10,670 nt of DNA, from contig DATEOW010000075.1 in assembly GCA_035273665.1 (NCBI GenBank), forward strand, positions 1-10,670, written 5' to 3'. This document shows positions 1 to 6,579 of this stretch, in pieces. Below the pieces are notes generated by a model. It was not told the DNA's origin. It did no database searches and worked only from the letters and a program-made list of their open reading frames with translations. This DNA comes from DATEEW01 sp035273665 (lineage in GTDB: Bacteria > Pseudomonadota > Gammaproteobacteria > Burkholderiales > SG8-39). Made by a program: the position numbers and the translations under genes. Numbering within the stretch: position 1 is the stretch's first letter; each line of letters starts with the position of its first letter.

Positions 1-358
1 TCCGGACCAGAGTGAACAAGTCCCGGGCATGATCGAGCGCTATCGCAGCGTGGTCACCACCCGTCAGGGCAAAGTTCATCGCCTCGAAGACTGGGGCCGC
101 CGTCAACTCGCTTTCCCGATTCAGAAAGTGCACAAAGCGCATTACGTGCTCATGAATATCGAGTGCGATAACGAAGCGCTGGCTGAACTCGAACACGCCT
201 TCAAATTCAACGACGCAGTGCTGCGTCATCTGGTCGTGAAAATGAAGAACGCGGTTGTCGCCCCGTCGCCGATGATGAAGGAAGAAAAAGCCAAGTCGGT
301 GTTGGACGCCAAGCCTTCCGAGAAGGCTCCCGAAGCGGAAGCGGAAGCCGACGCCTAA
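1..358 (+). CDS. rpsF: 30S ribosomal protein S6, 5'-truncated by window edge
   Basis: S6 is a small-subunit protein that binds 16S rRNA as a heterodimer with S18, whose gene rpsR lies two genes downstream. The reading frame is open from base 2 and reads PDQSEQVPGMIERYRS, which is the usual S6 interior, so the ATG at 29 is an internal methionine and about ten N-terminal residues lie outside the window. Visible family signatures are the GKVHRLEDWGRRQLAFPIQK segment and the YVLMNIEC and LRHLVVKM strands. After the S6 fold there is a tail of about 30 residues rich in Glu, Ala and Lys (EKAPEAEAEADA). Acidic S6 tails are known, and in E. coli the S6 C-terminus is modified by RimK, but whether that happens here cannot be seen. 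The gene is the first of the rpsF-priB-rpsR-rplI operon and its TAA is followed after 1 bp by priB. Confidence 0.97.
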   Translation, partial: PDQSEQVPGMIERYRSVVTTRQGKVHRLEDWGRRQLAFPIQKVHKAHYVLMNIECDNEALAELEHAFKFNDAVLRHLVVKMKNAVVAPSPMMKEEKAKSVLDAKPSEKAPEAEAEADA

Positions 359-359
359 T

Positions 360-671
360 TTGACGGACACGGGCAACCGGTTTGTCGTGCAGGGCAGGCT
401 GGCCGAGCGGGATGCTTTAAGACATACCCCGGCTGGCGTACCGATCCTCAATTTCCGCATCGCACATGCTTCGCAACAAATGGAAGCGGGTGCAGCCAGG
501 CAAGTGGAATTCGAACTTGCTTGTGTGGCGGTAGAGGAGAAGGCGAAGTTGTTAAGCGCCGCGGCCCTGGGGAGCGCGATGCTGTTGAGTGGTTTCATGG
601 CTCTCGGCACACGCTCCGGCAGACAACTGGTGCTACACGTAGACAAGATTGAATTTCGCAGCGATCAGTAG
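360..671 (+). CDS. priB: Primosomal replication protein N (PriB), TTG start
   Basis: PriB is a small single-stranded-DNA-binding OB-fold protein. It works with PriA and, where present, DnaT to reload DnaB at stalled forks. The 103-residue product matches the family in length and pattern: NRFVVQGRLAERDALRHTPAGVPILNFRIAH at the N-terminus, a central QVEFELACVAVEEKAKLL, and the C-terminal RQLVLHVDKIEF. The start is inferred to be TTG at 360. The family N-terminus (NRLVLTG-like) begins at about residue 6, no ATG or GTG lies upstream in frame before the rpsF stop, and the internal GTG near residue 10 would remove the first strand. There is no strong Shine-Dalgarno sequence. With 1 bp to the rpsF stop, translation is probably coupled. 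The place between rpsF and rpsR is the standard one in beta- and gammaproteobacteria. Confidence 0.93.
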   Translation: MTDTGNRFVVQGRLAERDALRHTPAGVPILNFRIAHASQQMEAGAARQVEFELACVAVEEKAKLLSAAALGSAMLLSGFMALGTRSGRQLVLHVDKIEFRSDQ

Positions 672-707
672 GAACTGAGCTGCATAAAGAGAAGATAGGA
701 GCAACAC

Positions 708-1010
708 ATGCCCCCACCAAGCAGAGGCCGCGCAGGCGGTCGTAACGCCAAAGGCAAAGACAACAAAAAAGGCGGCCGCGAAGGCGGACGCGCTTTATTC
801 AAGCGGCGTAAGTTCTGCCGCTTCACGGCTGAGAAGATCGAGTGGATCGACTATAAAGATGTCGACTTGCTCAAGGACTTCGTCAACGAGAACGGCAAGA
901 TCATCCCGGCTCGCATCACCGGTACCAAAACCGGCTATCAGCGTCAGCTGTCCGATGCGATCAAGCGCGCGCGTTTCCTCGCGCTCATGCCTTACACCGA
1001 TCTGCACTAA
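708..1010 (+). CDS. rpsR: 30S ribosomal protein S18
   Basis: S18 is the partner of S6 on the platform of the small subunit. The core is unmistakable: FKRRKFCRFTAEKIEWIDYKDVDLLKDFVNENGKIIPARITGTKTGYQRQLSDAIKRARFLALMPYTDLH. At 100 residues the protein is longer than the roughly 75 of E. coli S18. The extra length is an N-terminal stretch of about 25-30 residues rich in Gly, Arg and Lys (PPPSRGRAGGRNAKGKDNKKGG), probably disordered and RNA-contacting. The ATG is well supported by AGGAG at 697-701, six bases upstream. The gene is followed 10 bp later by rplI. Confidence 0.97.
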   Translation: MPPPSRGRAGGRNAKGKDNKKGGREGGRALFKRRKFCRFTAEKIEWIDYKDVDLLKDFVNENGKIIPARITGTKTGYQRQLSDAIKRARFLALMPYTDLH

Positions 1011-1020
1011 GGGAACCGCG

Positions 1021-1476
1021 ATGCAAATCATTCTGATGGAAAAAGTCGTCAACCTCGGCACCTTGGGCGACGTCGTGAAAGTAAAGGACGGTTACGCACG
1101 TAACTTCCTCATTCCGCAGGGCAAGGCCAGGCGCGCCACGCCGGGCAATCTGGCTGAATTCGAGAAACGCCGTGCGGAACTCGAAAAAGTACAAGCCGAA
1201 GCACTGGCCGCCGCCCAAGCCAAAGCCGGCGAACTCGAAGGCCTTACGCTGCAAATTACGCGTAAAGCGGGTGTGGATGGACGCCTCTTCGGTTCCGTTT
1301 CCACTTTCGATATCGCCGAAGTGCTGGAACAACAAGGTCATCCGATCGAGCGCTCCTCGATTCGTTTGCCGCAAGGCCCGTTGAAAGCCGTCGGCGATCA
1401 CGATATTTCGATCTCACTGCACACGGATGTGCTGGTGCACATCAAAGTGTCGGTGTTGGGCGAAACGGCCAGCTAA
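1021..1476 (+). CDS. rplI: 50S ribosomal protein L9
   Basis: L9 binds 23S rRNA near the L1 stalk and affects frame maintenance. The 151-residue product shows the N-terminal domain MQIILMEKVVNLGTLGDVVKVKDGYARNFLIPQGKA, then the long connecting helix (about residues 42-75, Glu/Ala/Lys-rich) and the C-terminal domain with VDGRLFGSVSTFDIAEVL. E. coli L9 has 149 residues. The frame stays open back to 859, but that extension lies inside rpsR. ATG 1021 gives the conserved N-terminus and is preceded by GGGA at a suitable distance. It is the last gene of the ribosomal operon, with a strong terminator starting about 15 bp after its stop. Confidence 0.97.
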   Translation: MQIILMEKVVNLGTLGDVVKVKDGYARNFLIPQGKARRATPGNLAEFEKRRAELEKVQAEALAAAQAKAGELEGLTLQITRKAGVDGRLFGSVSTFDIAEVLEQQGHPIERSSIRLPQGPLKAVGDHDISISLHTDVLVHIKVSVLGETAS

Positions 1477-1490
1477 AAAGCGAAGCGTTT

Positions 1491-1533
1491 AAAAACAAAG
1501 GCCCCGATAGTATTTCTCGGGGCCTTTGTTTTT
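1491..1533 (+). terminator. Rho-independent terminator after rplI
   Basis: Two arms form a perfect 17-bp stem: AAAAACAAAGGCCCCGA at 1491-1507 and TCGGGGCCTTTGTTTTT at 1517-1533, with a 9-base loop. The 3' arm ends in a run of T, so this is a classic intrinsic terminator for the rpsF-rplI operon. The A-rich 5' arm makes it symmetric, so it could also stop transcription on the other strand, although no - strand gene is seen there. Confidence 0.92.
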
Positions 1534-1582
1534 CTGTGCCAGTCCTCGTGGCCGGCGTGCAGAAAATTTTTTCTCAACGCCC

Positions 1583-1610
1583 TCGACGGCGTGGCGGACC
1601 CGTTTAAAAT
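1583..1610 (+). promoter_or_regulatory. Possible sigma70-type promoter for dnaB
   Basis: After the rplI terminator, dnaB needs its own promoter. The best match seen by eye is TCGACG (1583-1588) as -35, a 16-base spacer, and TAAAAT (1605-1610) as -10. This would leave a leader of about 55 bases before ATG 1673. The -35 match is only moderate, so this is a suggestion. Confidence 0.3.
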
Positions 1611-1672
1611 CCTCCCAAGCGCGGCACCCACCGACCGCGCATTTCGCAAACCATTCCCGTTCTCCTGTTCAT

Positions 1673-3061
1673 ATGGCCCAGGCATTTTCGCAAAGCACGC
1701 AGGATCCGCAGGTTCTCGCGCTGCGTATTCCGCCCCATTCCATCGAGGCGGAGCAATCGGTGCTGGGCGGACTATTGTTGGACAACCAGGCATGGGAACG
1801 AATCGGCGACATGCTCTCGGTCAACGATTTTTATCGTGACGATCATCGCCGTATCTACCGCCATATCGCGCGTCTGATCGACGAAGCCAAGCCGGCCGAT
1901 GTCGTGACGGTGCATGAATCCATCGAGCAGAGCGAAGACAAGGACAAAACCGGCGGCCTGGCTTACTTAGGTTCGCTGGCGCAGAACACGCCCTCGGCCA
2001 GTAACATCCGGCGCTATGCGGAAATCGTGCGCGAACGCGCGGTACTGCGTAAGTTGGTCGCCGTCGGTAACGACATATCCGACAGCGCCATGAACCCCAT
2101 GGGCAAAGAAGTCGCTCAGCTGCTCGACGAAGCAGAGTCCAAGGTGTTCGAAATCGCGGAGTCCGGGGCGCGCGGCAAGCAAGGCTTCCTGCAAATGGAG
2201 CAGCTGGTTGCGCAGGTCATGGAGCGTGTGGATTTTCTTTATAGCCGCGACAACCCGTCCGACATCACCGGTATGCCGACCGGCTTCAACGATTTGGATA
2301 GCATGACCTCGGGTCTGCAGCCGGGCGATCTCGTTATTGTGGCGGGACGGCCGAGCATGGGTAAGACCGCTTTTTCGATCAATATCGGCGAGAACGTCGC
2401 CCTGCAAACCGGTGCACCCGTCGCCATTTTCAGTATGGAGATGGCGGGTTCGCAGATCGCGACGCGGATGCTGGGATCAATCGGCCGAGTCGATCAGCAC
2501 AAACTGCGTACCGGTCGTCTTGCCGATGAAGATTGGAGCCGTTTGACCGAGGCGGTAGGCAAGCTGCATACGGCGCCGATTCACATCGACGACACACCGG
2601 CGCTCAACGCGCTGGAATTGCGTGCGCGTGCGCGTCGACTGCATCGGCAATATGGCAAGCTCGGCTTGATCATCATCGATTACCTGCAATTGATGTCGGC
2701 CACGAGCATGGGCGAAAACCGCGCGACGGAGATTTCGGAAATATCGCGGTCCTTGAAAGCGCTTGCCAAGGAATTGCAATGTCCGGTCATCGCGCTCTCG
2801 CAGTTGAACCGCAGTTTGGAACAGCGCCCCAATAAACGCCCGGTCATGTCCGACTTACGCGAGTCGGGCGCCATCGAGCAGGATGCAGACTTGATTCTTG
2901 CGATCTATCGCGACGAGGTCTACAACCCCGACTCCGCCGACAAAGGCAAAGCCGAGATTCTCATCCTCAAACAACGTAACGGCCCCATTGGTCACGTCGA
3001 CCTGACCTTCCTCGGCCAATACACGAAATTCGAGAACTACGCCTCTCCCAACCGTTTTTGA
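1673..3061 (+). CDS. dnaB: Replicative DNA helicase DnaB
   Basis: DnaB is the hexameric 5'-3' helicase that unwinds DNA at the replication fork and recruits primase. The product has 462 residues (E. coli 471). It has an N-terminal domain starting LRIPPHSIEAEQSVLGGLLLDNQAW (about residues 17-41), a linker, and a RecA-like C-terminal domain. In that domain the Walker A motif is GRPSMGKT (225-232, catalytic Lys231) and the Walker B motif is LIIID followed by YLQLM (332-341). The motif SQLNRSLEQRPNKRP and the C-terminal IYRDE region are also present. No intein interrupts it. The open frame reaches back to 1526, but ATG 1673 gives the family N-terminus and the upstream part overlaps the terminator. 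No clear Shine-Dalgarno sequence precedes ATG 1673. Its 3' end faces the convergent TerC/CBS gene only 10 bp away. A dnaB gene just after rplI is a common proteobacterial arrangement. Confidence 0.96.
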   Translation: MAQAFSQSTQDPQVLALRIPPHSIEAEQSVLGGLLLDNQAWERIGDMLSVNDFYRDDHRRIYRHIARLIDEAKPADVVTVHESIEQSEDKDKTGGLAYLGSLAQNTPSASNIRRYAEIVRERAVLRKLVAVGNDISDSAMNPMGKEVAQLLDEAESKVFEIAESGARGKQGFLQMEQLVAQVMERVDFLYSRDNPSDITGMPTGFNDLDSMTSGLQPGDLVIVAGRPSMGKTAFSINIGENVALQTGAPVAIFSMEMAGSQIATRMLGSIGRVDQHKLRTGRLADEDWSRLTEAVGKLHTAPIHIDDTPALNALELRARARRLHRQYGKLGLIIIDYLQLMSATSMGENRATEISEISRSLKALAKELQCPVIALSQLNRSLEQRPNKRPVMSDLRESGAIEQDADLILAIYRDEVYNPDSADKGKAEILILKQRNGPIGHVDLTFLGQYTKFENYASPNRF

Positions 3062-3071
3062 GGCGGTAGGT

Positions 3072-4631
3072 TCAGCTTTCGTCCTGCGGTGTTTCCTTTT
3101 TCGTCACTTGCACGGTCTTCACGCGGGGCCCTTCCATCTCCTTCACGCGAAATTCATAGCTGTTGTGCTCGAAGCTGTCGTCGATATTCGGAATGCGGCG
3201 TAGCCTTGCGGTCATCAGGCCGGCAACTGTTATGTAGCGCTCGTCCGGGTTGATGAGACCGGTTGTGTCCAATGCGTGTTCGACGTCGAGCAAATCCGCC
3301 CCGCCGTCCACCAGCCAGACGCCCTTCGCTGATGGCCGAATAGTCGGCTTCTCGCCTTCTTCGGGAAAATCGCCGGCGATCGCTTCGAGTATATCCAGCG
3401 GTGTGACAACCCCTTGTATGGCGCCGTGTTCATCACTCACCAAAGCGATTTGCGCACCGGCTTTGCGCAGGTGCCGAATCGCTTTCAAGGCCGGCATCGC
3501 TTCCGGCAATGTCACCGCGGCTTTGATGCTCTCGCCCCGAATTCGGCCCTCATTCATTAAATCGTAGAGCGCATCTTTCGCTCGGACGACGCCGAGCAAT
3601 TGGTCCAGCGCAGTCCGCGCGATCGGATAACGACTATGCGGGCGTTCGTGCAAATGGCGGCGAATGTCCTCCGCCTTGTCCTCGATATCGATCCAGTCGA
3701 CTTCGGACCGCGGCGTCATCACCGAGCGCAGGGTGCGTTCGGCGAGTGTCAGAACACCGCGCACCATGCGGCGCTCTTGCGGATCGAAAGCCGCCGCCTC
3801 ATCGGGGAGAATGGGTGCGCCTGCCGGCGCAGGTTCCGCCTGTAAACCCTGCGGCCCGGACAATAAGCGCAAAACAGCCTCTGCCGTTCGCTGACGAAGC
3901 GGTCTTCGCCTTTGCTGCTTGAGATAGTTTCGCTGTGCGACTTGGTTGAATGCTTCGATGAGAATCGAAAAACCAATCGCGGCGTAGAGATAGCCCTTCG
4001 GCAAATGGAAGCCCAGACCCTCGGCAACCAGACTCAATCCGATCATCAACAGGAAGCTGAGGCACAGGACCACGACAGTCGGATGTGCATTCACGAAGGC
4101 AGTGAGCGGTTTGGACGCGAAGAGCATCACTGCGATGGCAACGATAACCGCGGCCATCATGATCGGTAGATCGTTCACCATCCCGATCGCCGTCAACACG
4201 GAGTCGAGCGAGAAAACACCGTCCAGAACGACGATTTGGGCAATGACGATTCCGAGGCCTGCCTTCGCTGCGGACGGGTCCTGATGTTCTTGCACGCCCT
4301 CCAGCCTCGAATGCAATTCGGTGGTCGCCTTGTACAGCAGGAACAACCCGCCTAGAAACAGGATCAAGTCACGGCCCGATACGGCCATGGATCCCACGTG
4401 GAAAAGTGGTTCCGTGAGCGAAGATAGCCAAGATAGCGCGGCGAGCAAGGCCAGCCGCATGAATAGCGCGAGGGAAAGCCCGATGATTCGCGCCATGTCC
4501 TGCTGTTTGGGCGGAAGCTTCGCGCTGAGAATCGCGATGAAGACGAGATTGTCGATGCCCAAAACAATCTCGAGCACAATCAAGGTGAGCAGGCCCGCCC
4601 AGACCGTCGGGTCGGTGAAAAGATCCAGCAT
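3072..4631 (-). CDS. TerC-CBS-CorC membrane protein (YoaE/YegH type)
   Basis: This 519-residue inner-membrane protein has the architecture of E. coli YoaE/YegH (UPF0053 group). Residues 1-235 form a TerC-like membrane domain of about seven helices. It carries the paired acidic motifs EIVLGIDNLVFIAIL (Glu21, Asp27) and VLDGVFSLDSVLTAIGM (Asp137, Asp143), which are thought to bind metal. A basic linker (QQRRRPLRQR) follows, then a CBS-domain pair (about 303-360 and 368-425, beginning VMTPRSEVDW and containing GVVTPLDILEAIAGDF). Last comes a CorC/HlyC C-terminal domain (about 432-510, starting at GVWLVDGG). Related TerC proteins act in metal ion efflux or homeostasis, but the substrate here cannot be told. 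ATG 4631 has a weak purine-rich GAGA upstream. The gene is convergent with dnaB and lies 142 bp downstream of the kinase gene on the same strand. Confidence 0.9.
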   Translation of the reverse strand: MLDLFTDPTVWAGLLTLIVLEIVLGIDNLVFIAILSAKLPPKQQDMARIIGLSLALFMRLALLAALSWLSSLTEPLFHVGSMAVSGRDLILFLGGLFLLYKATTELHSRLEGVQEHQDPSAAKAGLGIVIAQIVVLDGVFSLDSVLTAIGMVNDLPIMMAAVIVAIAVMLFASKPLTAFVNAHPTVVVLCLSFLLMIGLSLVAEGLGFHLPKGYLYAAIGFSILIEAFNQVAQRNYLKQQRRRPLRQRTAEAVLRLLSGPQGLQAEPAPAGAPILPDEAAAFDPQERRMVRGVLTLAERTLRSVMTPRSEVDWIDIEDKAEDIRRHLHERPHSRYPIARTALDQLLGVVRAKDALYDLMNEGRIRGESIKAAVTLPEAMPALKAIRHLRKAGAQIALVSDEHGAIQGVVTPLDILEAIAGDFPEEGEKPTIRPSAKGVWLVDGGADLLDVEHALDTTGLINPDERYITVAGLMTARLRRIPNIDDSFEHNSYEFRVKEMEGPRVKTVQVTKKETPQDES

Positions 4632-4773
4632 GGCGAGTCTCGTATCGGCGGGTCGTCGTGACCGTCACGCAAACCATATGCCTTAAGGCGGCGCTGAACG
4701 GGCAGAGCACCTCTAAAAGACGAGAGGTTCGGGGTTGAACGCCTGTATTCGTGCTGCTTCTGTTGGTTGCGAC
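4632..4773 (-). other. Spacer before the TerC gene with two inverted repeats
   Basis: This 142-bp gap between the kinase stop and the TerC-family start contains two small symmetric elements. One is a 13-bp palindrome CGTGACCGTCACG at 4657-4669, about 25 bp upstream of the start codon, which could be an operator or a 5' leader hairpin. The other is a 6-bp stem, ACCTCT at 4709-4714 and AGAGGT at 4723-4728, with an 8-base loop. Neither is followed by a T-run on the - strand, so neither looks like an intrinsic terminator. No convincing -35/-10 pair was found. Confidence 0.35.
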
Positions 4774-6513
4774 TTAGTCGAGCGCCAAGGCGGCACCCAG
4801 AATCAGCATCGCGATGGCGAGCAACAATGAAAGCACCTTCCAGAAAAGAAGCGGGTTTCTCTCGATCAACGGGGGCCGGTGTCCGCTGAGGAATTCGCTG
4901 TTCGGATGACGCAGGTCCCATACGAATTCGGAAACCTCTTGATAACGCTTGTGCGGTTCTGGATGCACCGCCTTCGCCAGGGCCCCATCCACCCAAAGCG
5001 GAAGTTCGCTGTCCTCATCTACGATAGAGCGGTATTTCAGTTTCTTTTGCGCCGCTTTCGTCCGCGCTTGCACGACTTGCAGGCCATAAGGCAATTTGCC
5101 CGACAACATCTGATAGGTGATTACCCCGAGCGAAAAAATGTCGGAACGTTGAGAGCCGCCTTCGCCCAGGAAATACTCCGGCGCGGTGTATTGGGCAGTG
5201 CCGAGAATCTTGTTTCCATCCGCAGGCGCAGCTTCCATCAGCCCAGCGACGGAGGTCGCACCGAAATCGATGATTTTCACGGTACCTGTATTGTCGATCA
5301 TGATGTTTTCGGGACGCAGATCTTGATGCAGCATTTCCATCCGATGAAAAGCCTGAAGACCTTTGGCGATCTGCTCGACGATTCCCCGCACCGTTTCAAT
5401 ATCGGGTTTGGGATGGTCGATCATCCATTGCGTCAAGGTTTGCCCCTCGACAAACTCCATCACCACATAAAGGTAGCTGCGCTTGCGCGCAGGCGGACAA
5501 GCTTTGAGCACATGGGCGCTATTCATGCGACGGGCGACCCATTCCTCCATGAGAAACCGTTCCAGATAGGCTGGATCTCCTCGCAGGTCGATCGAAGGTG
5601 TCTTGATGACGGCGAGCGCGCCGGTTGCTTCATCGGTTGCGAGATAAATATGGCTGCGGCTGCTGCCATGGATTTCGCGCAGAATACGATAGCCGTCTAA
5701 AAGCGCTCGGGCTTCAAGCATGGGCGGCGCGGGCAATTCATGCAGTTGCTGATAGACCTCTTTCACTTCCGGGGCGGGTAGCGTTTCTACGCGGACAATC
5801 TGCACGCTGAGATTGTCGTCACTGTCTCGGGCATACGCTTCTTCACAGATCTGCTTGGCCGCCAGATCGAGATTGGGGGTGCCTCCGATCTTGTCCGAGA
5901 TTAAGCGCGTTTCAATGTGCTCATACACGCCATCTGTCGCCAGGATAAAAACATCGCCCGGTTCCAGCGCGAGAGACCGATAGTCGATCTCGACATGGCC
6001 GCTCATGCCCAGAGCGCGGGCAAGATAGCTTTTGTCCTGCGCAACATACAACCGATGATCTTCGGTCAATTGTTCGAGCGAACCGTCTCGTAGACGAAAG
6101 ATGCGCGTATCGCCGACATGGAAAAGATGTGCTGTCGTGGATTTGATGATTATCGCGCTGAGCGTACAAACGTAACCCTTGTCGCTGTCATAGCGATATT
6201 GGCTTTGACGGGTTTGAGCGTGAAGCCATGAATTCGTTGCGATCAACACACGCTGCGCGGATGTTTTGACGGACCACGCGTCGGATGTACAGTAGTAATC
6301 CTGCAGAAAGGTCTTGACCGCCGACTCGCTCGCCACATGCCCGACCTCGCTGCTGCTGATGCCGTCCGCGAGCGCGATCACAATCCCTTTTGAACGCAGT
6401 TGCGTTTCTTTGGGAATGAAAGCGCCGTGGAAATCCTGATTGATTTCCTTGCGGCCTTTGTCGGAGTACTGCCCGATCGAGACTTTCAGTTCGACAGACA
6501 TATCGGCAGACAT
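4774..6513 (-). CDS. Bifunctional PP2C phosphatase / Ser-Thr kinase, C-terminal membrane anchor
   Basis: This 579-residue fusion can in principle both add and remove phosphate on Ser/Thr. Residues about 8-243 form a PP2C-like phosphatase with the metal-binding motifs in order: RKEINQD (Asp27), ADG (Asp50), GDTR (Asp135), TDG (Asp194) and DDN (Asp233, Asn234). Residues about 275-535 form a Hanks-type kinase with VIK (Lys304), an alphaC Glu (323/324), HQDLRPEN (396-403), DFG (416-418) and APE (444-446). The glycine-rich loop is degenerate (HGSSRSH), and the HRD Arg is replaced by Gln. Residues about 554-577 form one membrane helix ending four residues before the C-terminus, so both enzymes should be cytoplasmic. 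ATG 6513 is used. Met5 (6501) is also possible, since both leave the PP2C domain whole, and the only good GGAGG lies 17 bases before 6513. Similar kinases sit beside nitrate/nitrite assimilation genes in pseudomonads (for example PA1782 in P. aeruginosa). Here the upstream neighbour is an FNT channel, suggesting control of nitrite or formate uptake. That role is inferred. Confidence 0.88.
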   Translation of the reverse strand: MSADMSVELKVSIGQYSDKGRKEINQDFHGAFIPKETQLRSKGIVIALADGISSSEVGHVASESAVKTFLQDYYCTSDAWSVKTSAQRVLIATNSWLHAQTRQSQYRYDSDKGYVCTLSAIIIKSTTAHLFHVGDTRIFRLRDGSLEQLTEDHRLYVAQDKSYLARALGMSGHVEIDYRSLALEPGDVFILATDGVYEHIETRLISDKIGGTPNLDLAAKQICEEAYARDSDDNLSVQIVRVETLPAPEVKEVYQQLHELPAPPMLEARALLDGYRILREIHGSSRSHIYLATDEATGALAVIKTPSIDLRGDPAYLERFLMEEWVARRMNSAHVLKACPPARKRSYLYVVMEFVEGQTLTQWMIDHPKPDIETVRGIVEQIAKGLQAFHRMEMLHQDLRPENIMIDNTGTVKIIDFGATSVAGLMEAAPADGNKILGTAQYTAPEYFLGEGGSQRSDIFSLGVITYQMLSGKLPYGLQVVQARTKAAQKKLKYRSIVDEDSELPLWVDGALAKAVHPEPHKRYQEVSEFVWDLRHPNSEFLSGHRPPLIERNPLLFWKVLSLLLAIAMLILGAALALD

Positions 6514-6528
6514 ATACTCATGATAAGG

Positions 6529-6554
6529 CGCCTCCGTCGATTGCGGCGGAGGCG
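6529..6554 (-). promoter_or_regulatory. Intergenic hairpin covering the kinase gene Shine-Dalgarno
   Basis: In the 66-bp gap between the FNT stop and the kinase start, CGCCTCCG (6529-6536) and CGGAGGCG (6547-6554) form a perfect 8-bp GC-rich stem with a 10-base loop. In the - strand transcript, the 3' arm of this stem contains GGAGG, the only strong ribosome-binding site before the kinase gene. The hairpin could therefore lower kinase translation relative to the channel. It could also simply act as an RNA stability or processing element. There is no T-run, so it is not an ordinary terminator. Confidence 0.5.
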
Positions 6555-6579
6555 GCTGTCATGTGGTCCATATCGCCGA

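Noticed and set aside
331..355. Repeated GAAGCG units at the end of rpsF considered as a tandem repeat element
   Set aside because: Only two to three imperfect units that simply encode the acidic Glu-Ala tail of S6.
859..1020. N-terminal extension of rplI back to 859
   Set aside because: It overlaps rpsR in another frame. ATG 1021 has a ribosome-binding site and gives the canonical L9 N-terminus.
1526..1672. 49-codon N-terminal extension of dnaB
   Set aside because: It starts inside the rplI terminator, has no family similarity, and ATG 1673 gives the expected DnaB start.
4709..4728. 6-bp stem after the kinase gene considered as a terminator
   Set aside because: No T-run follows it on the - strand and the stem is short; kept only as part of the spacer description.
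4879..5700. + strand open frame of 273 codons opposite the kinase domain
   Set aside because: It lies entirely inside the kinase gene on the other strand, where all kinase motifs are intact, and it has no domain features of its own.
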